Assembly (NCBI GenBank): GCA_965153355.1
Contig: OZ231127.1
Location: forward strand, 72,354,001 to 72,418,000
From: Flaccisagitta enflata
Lineage: Eukaryota; Chaetognatha; Sagittoidea; Aphragmophora
DNA: 64,000 nucleotides
Reading direction: 5' to 3'
Shown here: piece after piece, positions 37,076 to 50,979 of the stretch
Layout: each line of letters starts with the position of its first letter
Position numbering within the stretch: the first letter of the stretch is position 1
Position numbers and translations under genes: made by a program
The notes under the pieces: model-generated
What the model saw: only the letters and a program-made list of their open reading frames with translations
Databases searched by the model: none
Told to the model about the DNA's origin: nothing

Positions 37076-37335
37076 GGCGGGGTCGTTTATGTGACTCATG
37101 TAGGAGGTCGTTTAGGTGACGGGGCGAGGCCAGACAGATCTACGTAAGCAAGCAGAATGGGAGAAGAGACGTTTTTGAAAGTAAGCTTAGGCATGCAACA
37201 GCTACACGGATATATGAAAGAAAGCAGGCATGTTCGGCTACTAAAGAAATTTGTAAAAGCACAGGACAGACAGGAGAGGTAATGGATAAGGCTCGGTAAC
37301 TTCCGATTTCTGGGATATTCGAGAAATCGGAAAAG

Positions 37336-37337
<2 letters not shown>

Positions 37338-37406
<69 letters not shown>

Positions 37407-37425
37407 AGAGAGAGAGAGTGAGTGT

Positions 37426-37513
<88 letters not shown>

Positions 37514-37592
37514 CTGGAATGTTTTCTTTGAGTAAGCGGAAACGGAAATGGAATACTTTGGTGGGGAAGAGATTTTTGAGGGGAAGAAGACT

Positions 37593-37680
<88 letters not shown>
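37338..37680. repeat. Three (GA)n tracts
   Basis: (GA)n at about 37338-37403, 37434-37508 and 37598-37679, separated by short unique segments that recur in the second duplication copy. Confidence 0.97.
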
Positions 37681-38299
37681 ACTTATTGACTGAAACGTAA
37701 GTATTCATTGGTAAAGCAAAGTGGCTTAAAGTGGAAAAGCAGAAAGCATAAGCATAAGCATAACCAAAAAAAAAAAAAAAAAAAGAAAAAAAATGAGCGA
37801 GGAACTTACAGTAAGTGAAACTCAATCGGAAACATAACTACATTTTTCAAGGGGGGGAGGGAGAGGGGAGGGTGGGGGAGGGGAAGGGGGAGGGGGGAGG
37901 GAGAAATGTGGATAGGATGTCTAAAGTTACGGATGCTATTCAAAAGTGAGTTTCACTTCACTTGTTGCGTCTTTCGCTGAACAACGCAAGTTGAAAATCT
38001 CTCAAAACCATCTCAAAATTTAGGGTGAAAACCCGGATAAAGAATCGAGATAGCTGAGAAAAAAAATGTCGAAAATAGACTTCTTACAAGTGAGGCTACA
38101 GCGGTGAGAGAATAATATCTCTACTGACCCGATATTTAAACAAGACAATAGACATGTGAACAATGTGACGGGATGCAGGACTAGAAATAGAATGAAAGAT
38201 GAGAAGGTGACTATTAAGTCACTAATAAATGACTAATAAGTCAATTAAGAGAATAAAGAATGATGGAAAAAGAAATGAGATGAAACAGAATCATAGGTT

Positions 38300-38443
38300 A
38301 AAAGAAAGGAAAAGAAAAAAAAAGAAAAGAAAAAAAAAGAAAAGAAAAGAAAAGAAAAGAAAAGAAAAGAAAAGAAAAGAAAAGAAAAGAAAAGAAAAGA
38401 AAAGAAAAGAAAAGAAAAGAAAAGAGAAGAAAAGAAAAGAAAA
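38300..38443. repeat. (AAAAG)n microsatellite
   Basis: About 28 pentanucleotides. A-rich degenerate sequence continues to about 38600. Confidence 0.95.
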
Positions 38444-38680
38444 GCGTCTAGGAAGGCAATAGAGGAAAAGAAGAAAAAAGATGAAACAAAAAAGGGGATA
38501 AAAAGAAGAGAGATGATAAAATAAAAGAAGGATAAACAGAAAAAAAAAAGATGAAAAAAAAAAAAAAAAGAAATGATAAAAGAAAAGAAGATGAAGAAGA
38601 AAGTGAAAAGCGTTAACTGAACATTCGTCAATGTGAAAAGCTAAATCTGACCCAAGAGAAGCGAGAAATAAAGCTGCCGT

Positions 38681-38788
<108 letters not shown>

Positions 38789-38918
38789 GAAGTCGGAATT
38801 GATTGAGTGTGCACCATTCCAGATAGTTCGCATCCTAGCCCATGAAATAAATCTGCCTTCTCGCGCTTTCTTTTACCCAATACATTCTGATTGCTGTCCG
38901 TGTATTTGTTTTTCGTAC

Positions 38919-39121
<203 letters not shown>

Positions 39122-39613
39122 AGTCAACATCATAAGCTGACTGCTCATCATTTCATCATTTAAGCTGATGATCTCCTAGATTATAAGAAAGATTTTGATC
39201 ATGGTCATTTCTCAACTTGCCCTTGAGTTCACCTGAGCAGCCATTCCAATCCTCCAACCTCATTTGAAGAGCCTTGGTCAACGTCAGAAACAGACTTGGA
39301 CATAGAACCTTGGCCAAAGACAGACATTTTTTCACATCGAAAGGAAAACGGAGGGGGAAAGAGAAATTATTAAGAAAGATGTGGGGGAGAGTTCGCCATT
39401 TGTCAACAAGTTTAATCGAAGCTAAGGTAATTTTGATACTCTATTTTTTTCAATAGTTACATGGTCTTTAAGTATATTACCAGGATAAATACATATATTG
39501 AAGCGTCTTATGAGAAACAGTAAGAAGGATGGTCTTCATCATTGTCTTATTGAGGATGGCGAGGGAAGAGTGGGCAGGGAGGGAGGTAAGGTCGGCAAAT
39601 AAAACGGGAAATA

Positions 39614-39790
39614 CAGTTGAACCCCGCTCTAACGGACCCGCTTTTAACGGAATTCCGCCTATAATAGATACTTATTCATGGTCCTCACAACAACTTTTCT
39701 TTTATTTCTTATGTTGGCTTTAACAGAATTCCGCCTAAAACAGAAAAAATTTGTTGGTCCCCTGAAATCCGTTAAAACGGGGTTTAATTG
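39614..39790. mobile_element. TA-flanked MITE H, copy 1
   Basis: CAGTTGAACCCCGCTCTAAC at the left and AACGGGGTTTAATTG at the right are imperfect inverted repeats beside TA (right side TGCA, probably mutated from TGTA). TTTAACGGAATTCCGCCTAT is repeated inside as TTTAACAGAATTCCGCCTAA. CAGT-n-GAACCCCGCT-n-TAACGG ends resemble pogo/Tigger-type elements. It is 177 bp and non-coding. Confidence 0.7.
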
Positions 39791-39988
39791 CACAAGAATC
39801 GTGAATTTCTGCAGAGAACGCCGTCTTCATCATCGTCATTACCATTCCTCCTTTCTCGCATTTATACAATCACTTTGTCATTCCCAATCATTCACATTCA
39901 ATTGCACATTTACATGAGATCTCAATTTCCTGTCTACTGTCACCTGTCTGTGTCTGTATCTGGGTCTGTGTAACTGTCTGACTCTCTG

Positions 39989-40041
<53 letters not shown>

Positions 40042-40253
40042 CCCAGGCACATATGCTCAACTCTTCCTTTCATGACTTCCCAGGAGTGCCTGCGATCTGT
40101 TTCTTCCATTCCTGAGGGTCGAGTTCCATGCTTTCACCTCACAGCTCAGATAGTCCATAATATCCAGAGTCTCCATGGGTTTGTTTTCATGTTTTTCTCA
40201 CTTTTAGAGTTGAACAGTGAACACGCAATTGCACATGTAGATGCAGACAAAGT

Positions 40254-40374
<121 letters not shown>

Positions 40375-40505
40375 TGTATCTCGATCCATGTTTTATCTTG
40401 CTCAGATTAGTAACATCACTCTTTTAATTGTTTTATTTACCTTTGAATAATTTCAGTCCCTGCTTTGGCTGATCAAAATATTCGCCAGACTGAGTTATCC
40501 AATTA

Positions 40506-41110
40506 ACAGGGTGAGCAAAAAATTTTGCACAACTCTGATAAAGCATTGAAAATTTTTGCAATGCAAGGCAAATATCATCATGATATGAATCTTATACTTA
40601 ATTTCAGTAGTTTAGAATGCTGATGAGCCAATACTGTTGGTTACAGGCAAGAGATGAGGTCTGGAAAATGAATTATCATAATGGTAACATGTAGTCTATG
40701 TGCAATGATTTTGACTGTTTCCTTTATCAAGTGGCATCGGTTTTTCTTCACTTTGTCAGTCAATTCCAATCCCCTGACCCAATCATCAGTTGTTATGTTT
40801 ATCTGACATCAAGGTAACATATTTTGTATGATAACAACTAGCAGGGGACGCCATGCATGAAAAAAACGCTAGAATAAGTAGAGTTAACATCACTCCAAAT
40901 TTGGTCAGTAAAATTCTTGCGAAATCTGACTGTGCAGTTCAGCTTTGAGGCCTTCCTATGGAAACAACAATTGGACAAGTGAATGACAACCCATACTACT
41001 GTGTAATAAAACTAGTTGTGGGGTTATGATCCAAATTTCATCCTTTCAAGGCACCTAAAAGTGCTGTTTCTAAACTCATATGTTTGTGCAAACTTTTTTG
41101 CTCATCCTGT
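40506..41110. mobile_element. TA-flanked MITE G, 605 bp
   Basis: ACAGGGTGAGCAAAAAATTT at the left pairs with AAACTTTTTTGCTCATCCTGT at the right, and TTGTGCAAA/TTTTGCACAA lies further in. TA stands at 40504-40505 and 41111-41112. It is absent from the second duplication copy, where the surrounding 1.15 kb is missing. No transposase frame. Confidence 0.85.
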
Positions 41111-41765
41111 TAGAATTCCAGTAGAGTTTTTTTTTCTCTCCTCAGCCTAAGGAGTGACAGATTTTTCTAGTTCCTTATCAGGAAAAAAATGATCTTGAAA
41201 AAAAAATCTAGTCTTGCCAAGACTAAGACAATATAAGCTTCACCTAAGCAACAAGTGTTCTGAGAATTCTCCTATGGTCAAGCTGGTGTTAAGTTGGCAT
41301 CAAGTTGACCTGGACATAGTACAGGCATCAGTTTGATCATATTGTTATAGAGACAGATGAAAAAGCTGCAGTTTGGGCTGCAGGTGCTATCACTTAATGG
41401 AAGCAAACCGAGGCTAACAAAAGCCACAGTTAATGCCCAGGGAGGTCACACAAAGTCCTGGTTGTATTTTTCAAATGTTTAATATACCGATTAATGAATA
41501 AATGAACTGTATTCCATCTTATGGTTACACTTTTTAGCAAGATAGTACGTATCTCTCCTTTTTTCTGCCTTTTGACACAATACAGAGATTACGGCATTGA
41601 TTATTTTTCCTTTACCTTCCTATATGCCGTAGTGAATAAACCCCGCTTGAGGCCTAAATTCTAGGTTGACTTTGTGCTCCTGTAACCTTCATTACTTGGT
41701 CACTAATGCGCTTATTATGCAAATCACAATCGGGGATTTCTTATACCCAAAAGAAACCTCTCTCT

Positions 41766-41799
<34 letters not shown>

Positions 41800-41939
41800 T
41801 CTGTCTCCCTATTTCCCATGAGGTGCATATTAAGACAGTTTTCCTGAAATTCTGCCAACTCACACTCATACTCACACTCACACTCATACTCACATGCACA
41901 CTCACACTTTCACTCATACTTTCACGCGCTTCCTTGTAG

Positions 41940-42047
41940 GTAAGAAGTAGAATCCGGGACAATGCTTACAGAGCTATGGTTCAAGATGGGTCCAGGGAAA
42001 ATGTGTTTGCAGCTGACATGTTAGTTGCTGATGCAAAAGTAGTCTGA
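41940..42047 (+). other. Candidate terminal exon (weak), copy 1
   Basis: A pyrimidine tract ending TTCCTTGTAG is followed by 36 codons, including VRSRIRDNAY and ENVFAADMLVADAKVV, and a TGA. The same structure is at 60853-60960 with two replacement changes and no frameshift. No upstream exon or family was recognised; a chance frame is possible. Confidence 0.2.
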
Positions 42048-42292
42048 TTTTTGCGAATAGAAAACTACAACAAAAAAGGGAAATGTTTCTGAATCGTTTA
42101 TGATTGATTCGTTTTTTTACACATCTTCACGTTGATCATATTGATTCAACCTTCATATTTGATGCGAACAAAAACTCCCTTTGTTATCATTATCTCCATT
42201 TGCCCTAAGGAATCATGGCTAGACAGTGAAAACAGAAATTAGCGTTCGTTTAAAAACATCATGATTCATGCATCAAAAGGCAAAAAATTAAA

Positions 42293-42298
42293 GAATGA

Positions 42299-42378
<80 letters not shown>

Positions 42379-42380
42379 AA
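42293..42380. repeat. (GAAA)n microsatellite
   Basis: About 21 GAAA units; longer in the second copy. Confidence 0.97.
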
Positions 42381-43212
42381 AGAAAAAAGAAAGTACAAAC
42401 AGAGAATTCATTCATTCATTCATTCATTCGTGACTGAAAAAAGAAAAAACAATTCGAGGGATGGGATAAAAAGAATGAAAGACAGAAAAAGCTCAGACGA
42501 CGAACGTAGCCTTAGATGTGTAAATGACTTTTTTAAGGTACCATCATTTTTTACCGAGTGAATTCGAGATTTTTTGTTGCCTTTTTCTTCAATTTATGGA
42601 TCAAAAAATATCTACCAGAAAATTCTTTATTAGTTTTTAGATTTGATTATAAGTTTCATGATGGTTGTGAGTCATAGTGCTATGAAAAAAGCAGAGAAGT
42701 GTCAATTGACCATTCAGTGCATAAGGTTTCTTGTACAACAAAATGCTCGGTTGATGGAAGTTATGATGATTGCTGATAAATATTTTTTTCTTTCCTAGTT
42801 GACCTGTTCGACCTCATTTTTTTCCAACTTCTATGGCCGGAAGAATTGATTTTACCATAGATTCTTTCTAGCTAAATATGGTTCTATGTTAATCAGGGGA
42901 GGAACCAATTCTTCCGGCAGTTTAGGTACCCTGCGTACCCCCCCTGGAAAAAGCTCAAAATCGGATCAGCTGGGAGCAATAAAGAGAGAGTTAACTAATG
43001 AAGAAAAATGCGATCAATTGAAATGTTGCGTGTGCGTGTGCGTGTACGTGCATGCGCGTGTGCCTGCGCGTGTACGTGTGCTTTTGCGTGTGCGTGTCTA
43101 TGTGCTTGGGCGATTTGCACGCCGATACGAATGAAAAGCTGAGAGAAATGCGTCCATAAACCCTCCAAGCCTAAGAACCAATTATTTCAGCACCAATGTG
43201 AAACAGAATGAG

Positions 43213-43317
<105 letters not shown>

Positions 43318-43652
43318 AACAAATATAGAATACACATTTGATCTATATATCAAGCTGAGTCCATTAAAAATTCACATAAAAATAAGGTTTGGCATTCTTT
43401 GTAAGTTCATAATCTGTGAGCATGTTTCAAACATCAAATGCATGATGCATCTAAACCCACCATACAGTAATACTGCCATGAGTGGGAAAGGTAAGGCATG
43501 TGAAAAACTAACAGGGGCGAGTAAGGTAAGTGCACAACTCATAGTATCAAACAATTATCCCATTCAATTTGTTGCTAATCTACATTGTTTTGTCGCGTTG
43601 TAAGATAATCCATCTCATTGTAGTTTTCTTCCCCAATAGCTGTGTTGTTTTT

Positions 43653-43834
43653 AGTCGCGTGCACGCAACTCTACACTCGCTTTGTCCTTCAGTTGGTCGG
43701 TTGGTTGGTCACACTTTCCTTTTTTTATGATTTTTATTTTTGGACCTTGCTGCTCCTGCCCAAATGGTCTAGTGACCTCAATTATGGCCCCTGCCCACCT
43801 GCACGCGACTTCGGTAGCCGTGTATTCGGCCTTG
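43653..43834 (+). mobile_element. Family A element, intact
   Basis: A 182-bp copy: AGTCGCGTGCACGCAACTC, CTACACTCGCTTTGTC, a short GGTCGGTTGGTTGGTC run, the usual body, GCACGCGACTTCGG and a tail ending TATTCGGCCTTG. It lies inside the duplication and corresponds to 62092-62273. Confidence 0.9.
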
Positions 43835-43895
43835 TTATTCAACATTCAAGCGCGGGCTCGCGAAAGCCTGAAAAACATTTTCTGGCGTAACAGGC

Positions 43896-43997
<102 letters not shown>

Positions 43998-44989
43998 CAG
44001 GGAGAAAGATTCAATTCTGCAATTCCCTGAGGAAAAGATTCGGTTAACCAATACCCACCAAGTTTTGACAGTTTCTCTCGTACTCTGCGTTTTCTCTTTC
44101 TTTCTTTCTTTCTTTTCTTTCTTTATTTTTCTTCTTCTTCTTTTCTTCTTTCTCCACCTTCTTCCATCCTTCTTCTCTCTTCTGCCTCTTGTCCTGCCCT
44201 TCTTCTTTTTGTTCTCGCTCTTGTTCTTCTGTCTTTTTCTGTCCTTTTGTTCCTTCTGCTCTTTCACTCTTTTTTGTCTTCTCTTCTTCTTCTCTTCTTC
44301 TTCTCTTCTCTTTGTCTCTTCACTTGCCTAATCGGCCGGGCATCCAGGGAAACCCTGAAGAATGAAAACGACGGGTGTAGAAGCATGCAAAAGAATCTAA
44401 ACAGGAAGAATGATTTATGTGATGCATGAAATTATGAAACCCTGTTCGGAGGAAAATGGATACGTGAATGCGGGCCAAAGCATGGAGGTGGAAAATACCT
44501 TTGTGAAGCGCCTTTCAGATTTATCAACCCCATTTTCCCTTTTGCCCCTTTACCTTTCTACATGTACTACTACTACTACTACTACCCTCTTTTTACTGTC
44601 CCGAACTCTCAATATCACCGCACAACGTGTCAGATCTTTCAAAAGATAACGCATTAATTCAGAATCAAACTTTTTTATCGTTTTCATCGTTTCCAATAAA
44701 AGGAGTCATTAAACCACTCATGTATGTGTTAGTGTTTGAATGAGAACAGAGTGGATAGAGGAAAGAAATGGCCTAGTGAGCCTTGATGACAAGTTGGTGA
44801 TTATGTGGCACTCCTAATATGATACGCCATTTTGGGCCAAATCCTCAGCCCAATGCACCGCTCTCATTCTCGCTTTTAACCTCCCCCCTCTTTTTGACCG
44901 TGTGCCAGTTTTGGCTTCCTCTGTCACTTTGTCTGTCTTGGTGTGTTTTAATCAATCTCTGTTTTTGTCTGCCTATCTGTCTCACCATC

Positions 44990-45035
44990 TTTCTGTTTGT
45001 CTGTTTGTCTGTTTGTCTGTCTCTGCCGCTCTCCC

Positions 45036-45092
<57 letters not shown>
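44990..45092. repeat. (GTCT)n-(TC)n microsatellite
   Basis: Short GTCT/GTTT run then (TC)17. The counterpart at 63620-63815 is about twice as long. Confidence 0.95.
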
Positions 45093-45094
<2 letters not shown>

Positions 45095-45409
45095 CTTCTG
45101 ATATTCTTGCCGTTCCCAATGTGCGGTCTTTTATGTCAGGAACGGATAAAAGTGATCACAAAGAAATACTCCAAGCCATTCTGAATTGACGTAGAAGGAG
45201 AATATAGAGCCAAGGTTGAAGTGCTTTTGTTGGAGTTTATTCATCATAGTTGTTAGAAGACCAAATTGGTCCCGCTAAACTCGCAAACGTTCCTTCGCTC
45301 ACTCGGCTCACTTGGTCTCGCTCAATTATTCCTGTCTCCCACTCACTTAGTTCAGTCTCGCGCTAACCTATGGAAAACACGTATTTCAATCTTGTCCGAA
45401 ACGGCAATC

Positions 45410-45657
<248 letters not shown>

Positions 45658-45952
45658 TAAACTACGAATAAAAAGAAAAAAAAAAACACCAGCGATATCT
45701 TTATGACTTCATACAATCTAAAGTACATGGACAATTGAAACATCTTCTTTTATTTTTTGTCCAATCCGAATGAGAACCCATTAACTGGATGTCGTAACAG
45801 TTAGAGAGAATTTTAGCTCCTAGTAGGTATTTGAAAGAGGGAGTAAAGGAGAAAATGGGGGGGGGGATACTTTCAGTTGCCATATCTGCAAAGGTGATAT
45901 AACGGGGTGGTGGGGGGGTGGGGGGGGGGCGATTATCTGGGAAGTAAGAAAG

Positions 45953-46150
45953 TAGGCAGGTGATGGGCATGCAATAGGAGGGGGTGGTGGAAGCTGTTCT
46001 TGGCAAGTAAGGAAGGTAGGCAGGCAATAGGGATACAATAGGAGGGGGTGGTGAAAGCTGTTCTTGGCAAGTGAGAAAGGAAGGCAGGTAATGGGTATGC
46101 AATAGGAGGGTGTGGTGGAAGCTGTTATTGGCAAGTAAGAAAGGAAGGCG
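45953..46150. repeat. 64-bp minisatellite, 3 units
   Basis: Units contain GGTATGCAATAGGAGGGGGT and GGAAGCTGTTCTTGGCAAGT. G-rich runs precede it at 45857-45930. Confidence 0.9.
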
Positions 46151-46159
46151 TGGTTCTTC

Positions 46160-46539
46160 AGCGTGACACGAATGGAAGAGGAGCCCTCGCGCAGTTGAGG
46201 TGAGGACAAAGACTCTCAAAGGTGATTTAGATTACAACCCAAACGGGATTTAAAGGGGAGTTTGTGTCAATCTAGTCTACATTCGAGGATCTCTTTATTA
46301 GAGGCTATGTCTGGGTTGAGAGCATGCATTTGAATATATATGAATATAAGTATATATATGAATATATTTGAATATATATAGTATCTAGTACGAAAGTTTA
46401 TCGACAAAATTAGAATGAGTCTTTTTTTGATAAACGCTAATATAACAACATGTTAGTAGTTTGCATCGCAAATTGGAAGCTTGAACAGGAATAATCAATC
46501 TGTACGAAAGCGGTTGGTTTTCACGCCATTTTCGCGGTC
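46160..46539. other. Non-coding stretch
   Basis: ATATGAATAT words recur at 46330-46385. No gene. Confidence 0.4.
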
Positions 46540-47965
46540 ATTGTAAACCAGCAGGAACTTTCCAGCAGGAACTTGCAAGCGCTAGTTGAGGCATTAGATC
46601 GGGGATTGAAACAGCAGGAACTCAGCAGGAACCTTAAAATCCTTCATGGGGGTAAAATCTGGCAGGAACAATCTGAAAACAGCAGGAACCTTGAGGGCTT
46701 AGGATAGAGCATCATGGAGCAGGAACCCTTCAATGACCGCAGGAACCTTTCCAGTCTAGCAGGAACTCATATAGTCAGCAGGAACCCTTTGTAGTCAGCA
46801 GGAACCTTTATTTGCAGCAGTTATAACTTCTTAATGGTCACAGGACTGCTATTATGCATTACAGCAGAAATTTATCCACCCAACTTAGCAGGAACCCTTT
46901 GTGTGGTCAGCAGAGAACTCATTTTTGAAGTCAGCAGAACCCCATATAGTCAGTAGAACTCTTTTGCCAGTGCAGGAACCCTTGATCTTTAGCAGAACTA
47001 CATAGAAAAAGCAACATATCCACCTGAACTGTGAAAACAGGAACCTTTCATGGTCAGTGCAGGAACTCTACAATTAAGCTTTCTTAAGATAGTTAATATA
47101 TGTACCTGAACCCCAGCAGTGAAACCCTTATAGTCAGCAGGAACCTTTTCGAAGTCAGCAGGAACCCCATTAGTCAGCAGGAAACCAATTGTAGCTAGCA
47201 GGAACCCTTGATGATAGCAGAAACCATGCATCGAAAGATCAATATATCTACCTGAACTGTAGCAGAAACCTTTCATGGTCAGCAGGAACCTCAAAATTAT
47301 GCTTAAGGCACTAATATATGCATCTCCGTGTTAGTCAGCAGGAACCCTTTCTAGTCAGCAGGAACCTTACCTTGTAGTCAGCAGGAACCTTGCTATTATC
47401 TGTTGCAGCAGAAATTTATCCACCTGAACTCTAGCAGGAACCCTTTGTTGTCAGTAGGAACCTTACTTTGAAAGTCAGCAGGAACCCCATAGTCAGCAGT
47501 GAACTCCTCAGGCCAGCAGGAACTCTCTTTTGGATTAGCAGGAACCATGCATAGAAAAAGCAACATATCTACCTGAATCAGCAGGAACCTTCATGGAGCA
47601 AACTCACAATTATGCTTTAGGATAGCAATACATGAATGAACTTCAGCAGGAACCTTTTTAGAATTGGGGCAGGAAATCCCATTTTGGGGCCAGAGCAGGG
47701 AACCCCATTTTGAATTGGGGCAGGAAACTCCTTTGCAGCTAGTATAGAACCCTTTGATGAGGCAGGAACCATGCACAGAAAGACTTCAACATATCCACCT
47801 GAACTGTAGCAGGAACCCTTCATGGTCAGCAGGAACCTCAAAATTATGCTTTTAAGTAGCAATATATGCACCTGAACTCCAGCAGGAACCCTTTCTAGTC
47901 AGCAGAAACCTTACCTTGTAGTCAGCAGAACTTTCATGGTCGGCAGGAACCTTGCTATTATGCAT
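46540..47965. repeat. Field of GCAGGAACC motifs at irregular spacing
   Basis: Several dozen copies of GCAGGAAC(C), often as GTCAGCAGGAACC, lie about 10-70 bp apart over 1.4 kb. A longer degenerate unit can be traced at about 46840, 47040, 47270, 47400, 47600 and 47830 (TTATGCNTTA..GCA..ATATNNACCTGAAC). The motifs are all in one orientation. No gene is visible. Confidence 0.85.
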
Positions 47966-47980
47966 TACACCAGAAATTTA

Positions 47981-47982
<2 letters not shown>

Positions 47983-48069
<87 letters not shown>
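47983..48069. repeat. (TC)n microsatellite
   Basis: About 43 TC units directly after the GCAGGAACC field. Confidence 0.98.
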
Positions 48070-48074
<5 letters not shown>

Positions 48075-48507
48075 TTTCCTCATTCCGCTGCAGTAAAGCC
48101 AAATCAGAAAAAATGTAGAAAAAAGAAGGAAAAGAAAATTATCACAAAGCAAAAATGAAGAACTTACAGGATAACTTTTAGGGTATATAAGGGATCTAGG
48201 GATGTGAGTTTATTCAGAAGAAGCAAAGTGACTGAGTGAAGAAGAATAGTGGATTAAAAACAACTTGAATAGAACTAGAATTGAAAGGAAGGCAAAGAAT
48301 GGGGACTGAAAAAAACCTCGTTCTTGTATGAAACACTATCATTAGGTTTTACAACCACAAGTGTTCAAAAAAGTAGCATTTTTCACTTTTTGGCGGAGAA
48401 AAGAATCCAGATGTTTGGATTGCCGGTGGCAAACTCGCCAGGGGCTAAAAGAATGATGCGGGAAAGATTACATTCATTATCTTACAAAATGAAACACGAG
48501 AACAAGG

Positions 48508-48508
<1 letters not shown>
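48070..48508. other. Non-coding stretch
   Basis: No gene recognised; a 62-codon frame at 48324-48512 has no known family. Confidence 0.3.

Positions 48509-48602
<94 letters not shown>
48509..48602. repeat. (GA)n microsatellite
   Basis: About 46 GA units ending in poly-A. Confidence 0.98.
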
Positions 48603-48604
<2 letters not shown>

Positions 48605-48609
48605 AAAAA

Positions 48610-49970
48610 TAAGAAAACTACCCAAAGACAGATAAAAACAGAAACAGAAATTTGAAAGAAAACAGGTTGAAGACTTGGACAGTAGACAACCGCAAATTAG
48701 CAGCATAATGAGTCATAATTAATGACAACATAACGATGAAAGAATTACTCCTTATTGGAATACAAATGTTCCGGGTGTTTTTATAAAAAAAAAGATCTTA
48801 GAAAGAATAGGTTGTTTATCTTACATCTTGAATATGAAACAAGAATGACACCAACGGTTGGAATGGATTTAGTGCACAACGACAGATTTTTCCAGAGGTT
48901 GAACAAAGATCTACACTTCCACAGGCAGATGGTGTCAAAGAAAGCATGACAGCAAGTGAGTAACAGGCACACGGGTTGATAACTTGATATAAAGACATCG
49001 ATTTTGAAGGGTGGTTGCCTTGATGATGATAAGGGGACTCGCCCTTGTCTCAAATTCTTTATATCTTTCTCTGCTTCTGTTGGATCACTTAGTCAAACAT
49101 CATCTGTGGCTCATTTGTTTGTTTTTACTTCAAAGTCACGAGCAAAAAGGGAAAAGAAATAGAATCAATTGAAAGATCATGTTTCATATTTCATATTGTT
49201 TTTCATTTTTGACGTCCGGTTATATGAAAGAGGAAAAAATCGATGTAAAAAAAAGTAATAGAAGGGTTCAGACAGTCGATATATGGAGGGATGGGTAGAT
49301 GGCGAGCTATGGGCCTTGCCGGTAAATTGGGAGAGGATAATTTAAAACTTAAAAGATGTTTCAATCAACGATCATGAACGTTTTTCATACACAAACTTGG
49401 AAAAAGTTGAATGAAACTCTTAAACTCTGTTTCTTAACATTCTTTATCCTTTTTCTTCGCCCCCCCCCCCCAAAAAAAAAAACCTTCTTCACAGACATGA
49501 AAAGATGAGAAGAGAGAAAAGGAATGTGATGAAGAGATTTTGAAACGATATATGTTCATTATCATTCAGGATGACAACAGGAAGGATGGTCGTGGAACGC
49601 CAAGATGGGTTCGAGAAATGAGGTGGGAGGGTGGAGGTTGAACAGATGGGTGACTAGATTTAGGGATGGGTTCAATGGTTAGGTGGGTGGCTGTACAAAT
49701 GGCTGGCCAGATGGATAGAGAGATGAGATGTGGGAGAAGACATCGATATGAAAATGTAAATCGAATGATAGAAACAAAAGCTAATTAACAAAACAGTGAA
49801 ATATCAACGAAACAATGATCTTAATCAAATTTCTTATAATAAAAGCAATTGTTAAACAACGAAAAAAGAAATTATTGAGTGTTTTTTTTTTTGGGGGGGG
49901 GGTTGACTATGTGCATTCTGCGGATGAGACTGTGAACGTCGAGACAATATCTCTTTAAAAAGAAGGAATA
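48610..49970. other. Non-coding stretch
   Basis: Mixed sequence with poly-C/poly-A at about 49460-49482. The 64-codon frame at 48755-48949 matches nothing I know. Confidence 0.35.
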
Positions 49971-49974
49971 CCTG

Positions 49975-50485
49975 ACAATGGTGAGGTTAACAACGACACG
50001 GACGAAAAAGAAGGCATGGCTAAAAATGGTGAAGTTTACTACAACACGGTCAAAAAAGAAGGCATGGCTTACAATGGTGAGGACAACAACGGAACGGACA
50101 AAAAAGAAGGCATGGCTGACAATGGTGAGGTTAACAACGACACGGACAAAAAAGAAGGCATGGCTTACAATGGCGGAGTTAACAACAACATGGACAAAAA
50201 AGAAGGCATGGCTAACAATGGTGAGGTTAACAACGACACGGACGAAAAAGAAGGCATGGCTAACAATGGTGAGGTTAACAACGACACAGACGAAAAAGAA
50301 GGCATGGCTTACAATGGCGGGGTTAACAACAACATGGACAAAAAAAAGGCATGGCTAACAATGGCGGGGTTAACAACAACATGGACAAAAAAGAAGGTAT
50401 GGCTAACAATGGTGAGGTTAACAAAGACACGGACGAAAAAGAAGATATGGCTTACAATGGTGAGGTTTACAACGGCGCGGACGAT
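49975..50485 (+). repeat. 48-bp minisatellite, about 10 units, open reading
   Basis: The unit GAAGGCATGGCTAACAATGG then TGAGGTTAACAACGACACGG then ACGAAAAA encodes a 16-residue repeat (KEGMANNGEVNNDTDE). Several alternating unit types differ by GGTGAG/GGCGGG and ACGACACGG/ACAACATGG. The 48-bp period keeps frames open. The frame starting at 50016 loses register near 50341, where a unit has lost two bases. I do not call a gene. Confidence 0.9.
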
Positions 50486-50979
50486 AATATCGCGACTCGT
50501 GCGCGAAGTGAGGCGTGGGAAAATTGAATTGATTTGTCAAGTTATGAGAAAAATGTTTTTAACACTTGAAACGCGGATTGAAATGGGTGCAAGATAGAAA
50601 GAGTGCAGCTGCAGTTTATAAGATCGAGATGAATCATCATCAGATTCGAAGGTCTTGTCATAATAATTTGTAACTTATGCAAATCAATGAAAGTGCCGTC
50701 GCATCACTTTTAGTCACGGCACTTTGATTTGACTCATTTAAAAAGATGACTCATGAGTAGTAGAAACACTTTTTCATAGAGGCACACTAAGAAAAACATT
50801 GCCAATTTGTTGGGTATGACAGTTACAAATATTTGAAGTGAAAGTGGTCCTGCAATCTGGCATGTTTAGAGAAGCGCCCCCTGCGATGTTGTTGTTGTTG
50901 CCTGAGGAATTAACACTCAACAGGGTATTAATTGAGCACGGTTAGTTGGCTTCCATAAGACGCCAATCAGCCAACCTCT
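50486..50979. other. Non-coding stretch
   Basis: No gene recognised. Confidence 0.35.

Noticed and set aside
48755-48949. Small 64-codon frame as a gene
   Set aside because: No family, no splice or promoter signals; its length is expected by chance.
50016-50597. 193-codon repeat protein gene
   Set aside because: The repeat register shifts at about 50341 within the frame, so the second half translates the units in another frame. No start context or promoter is evident.
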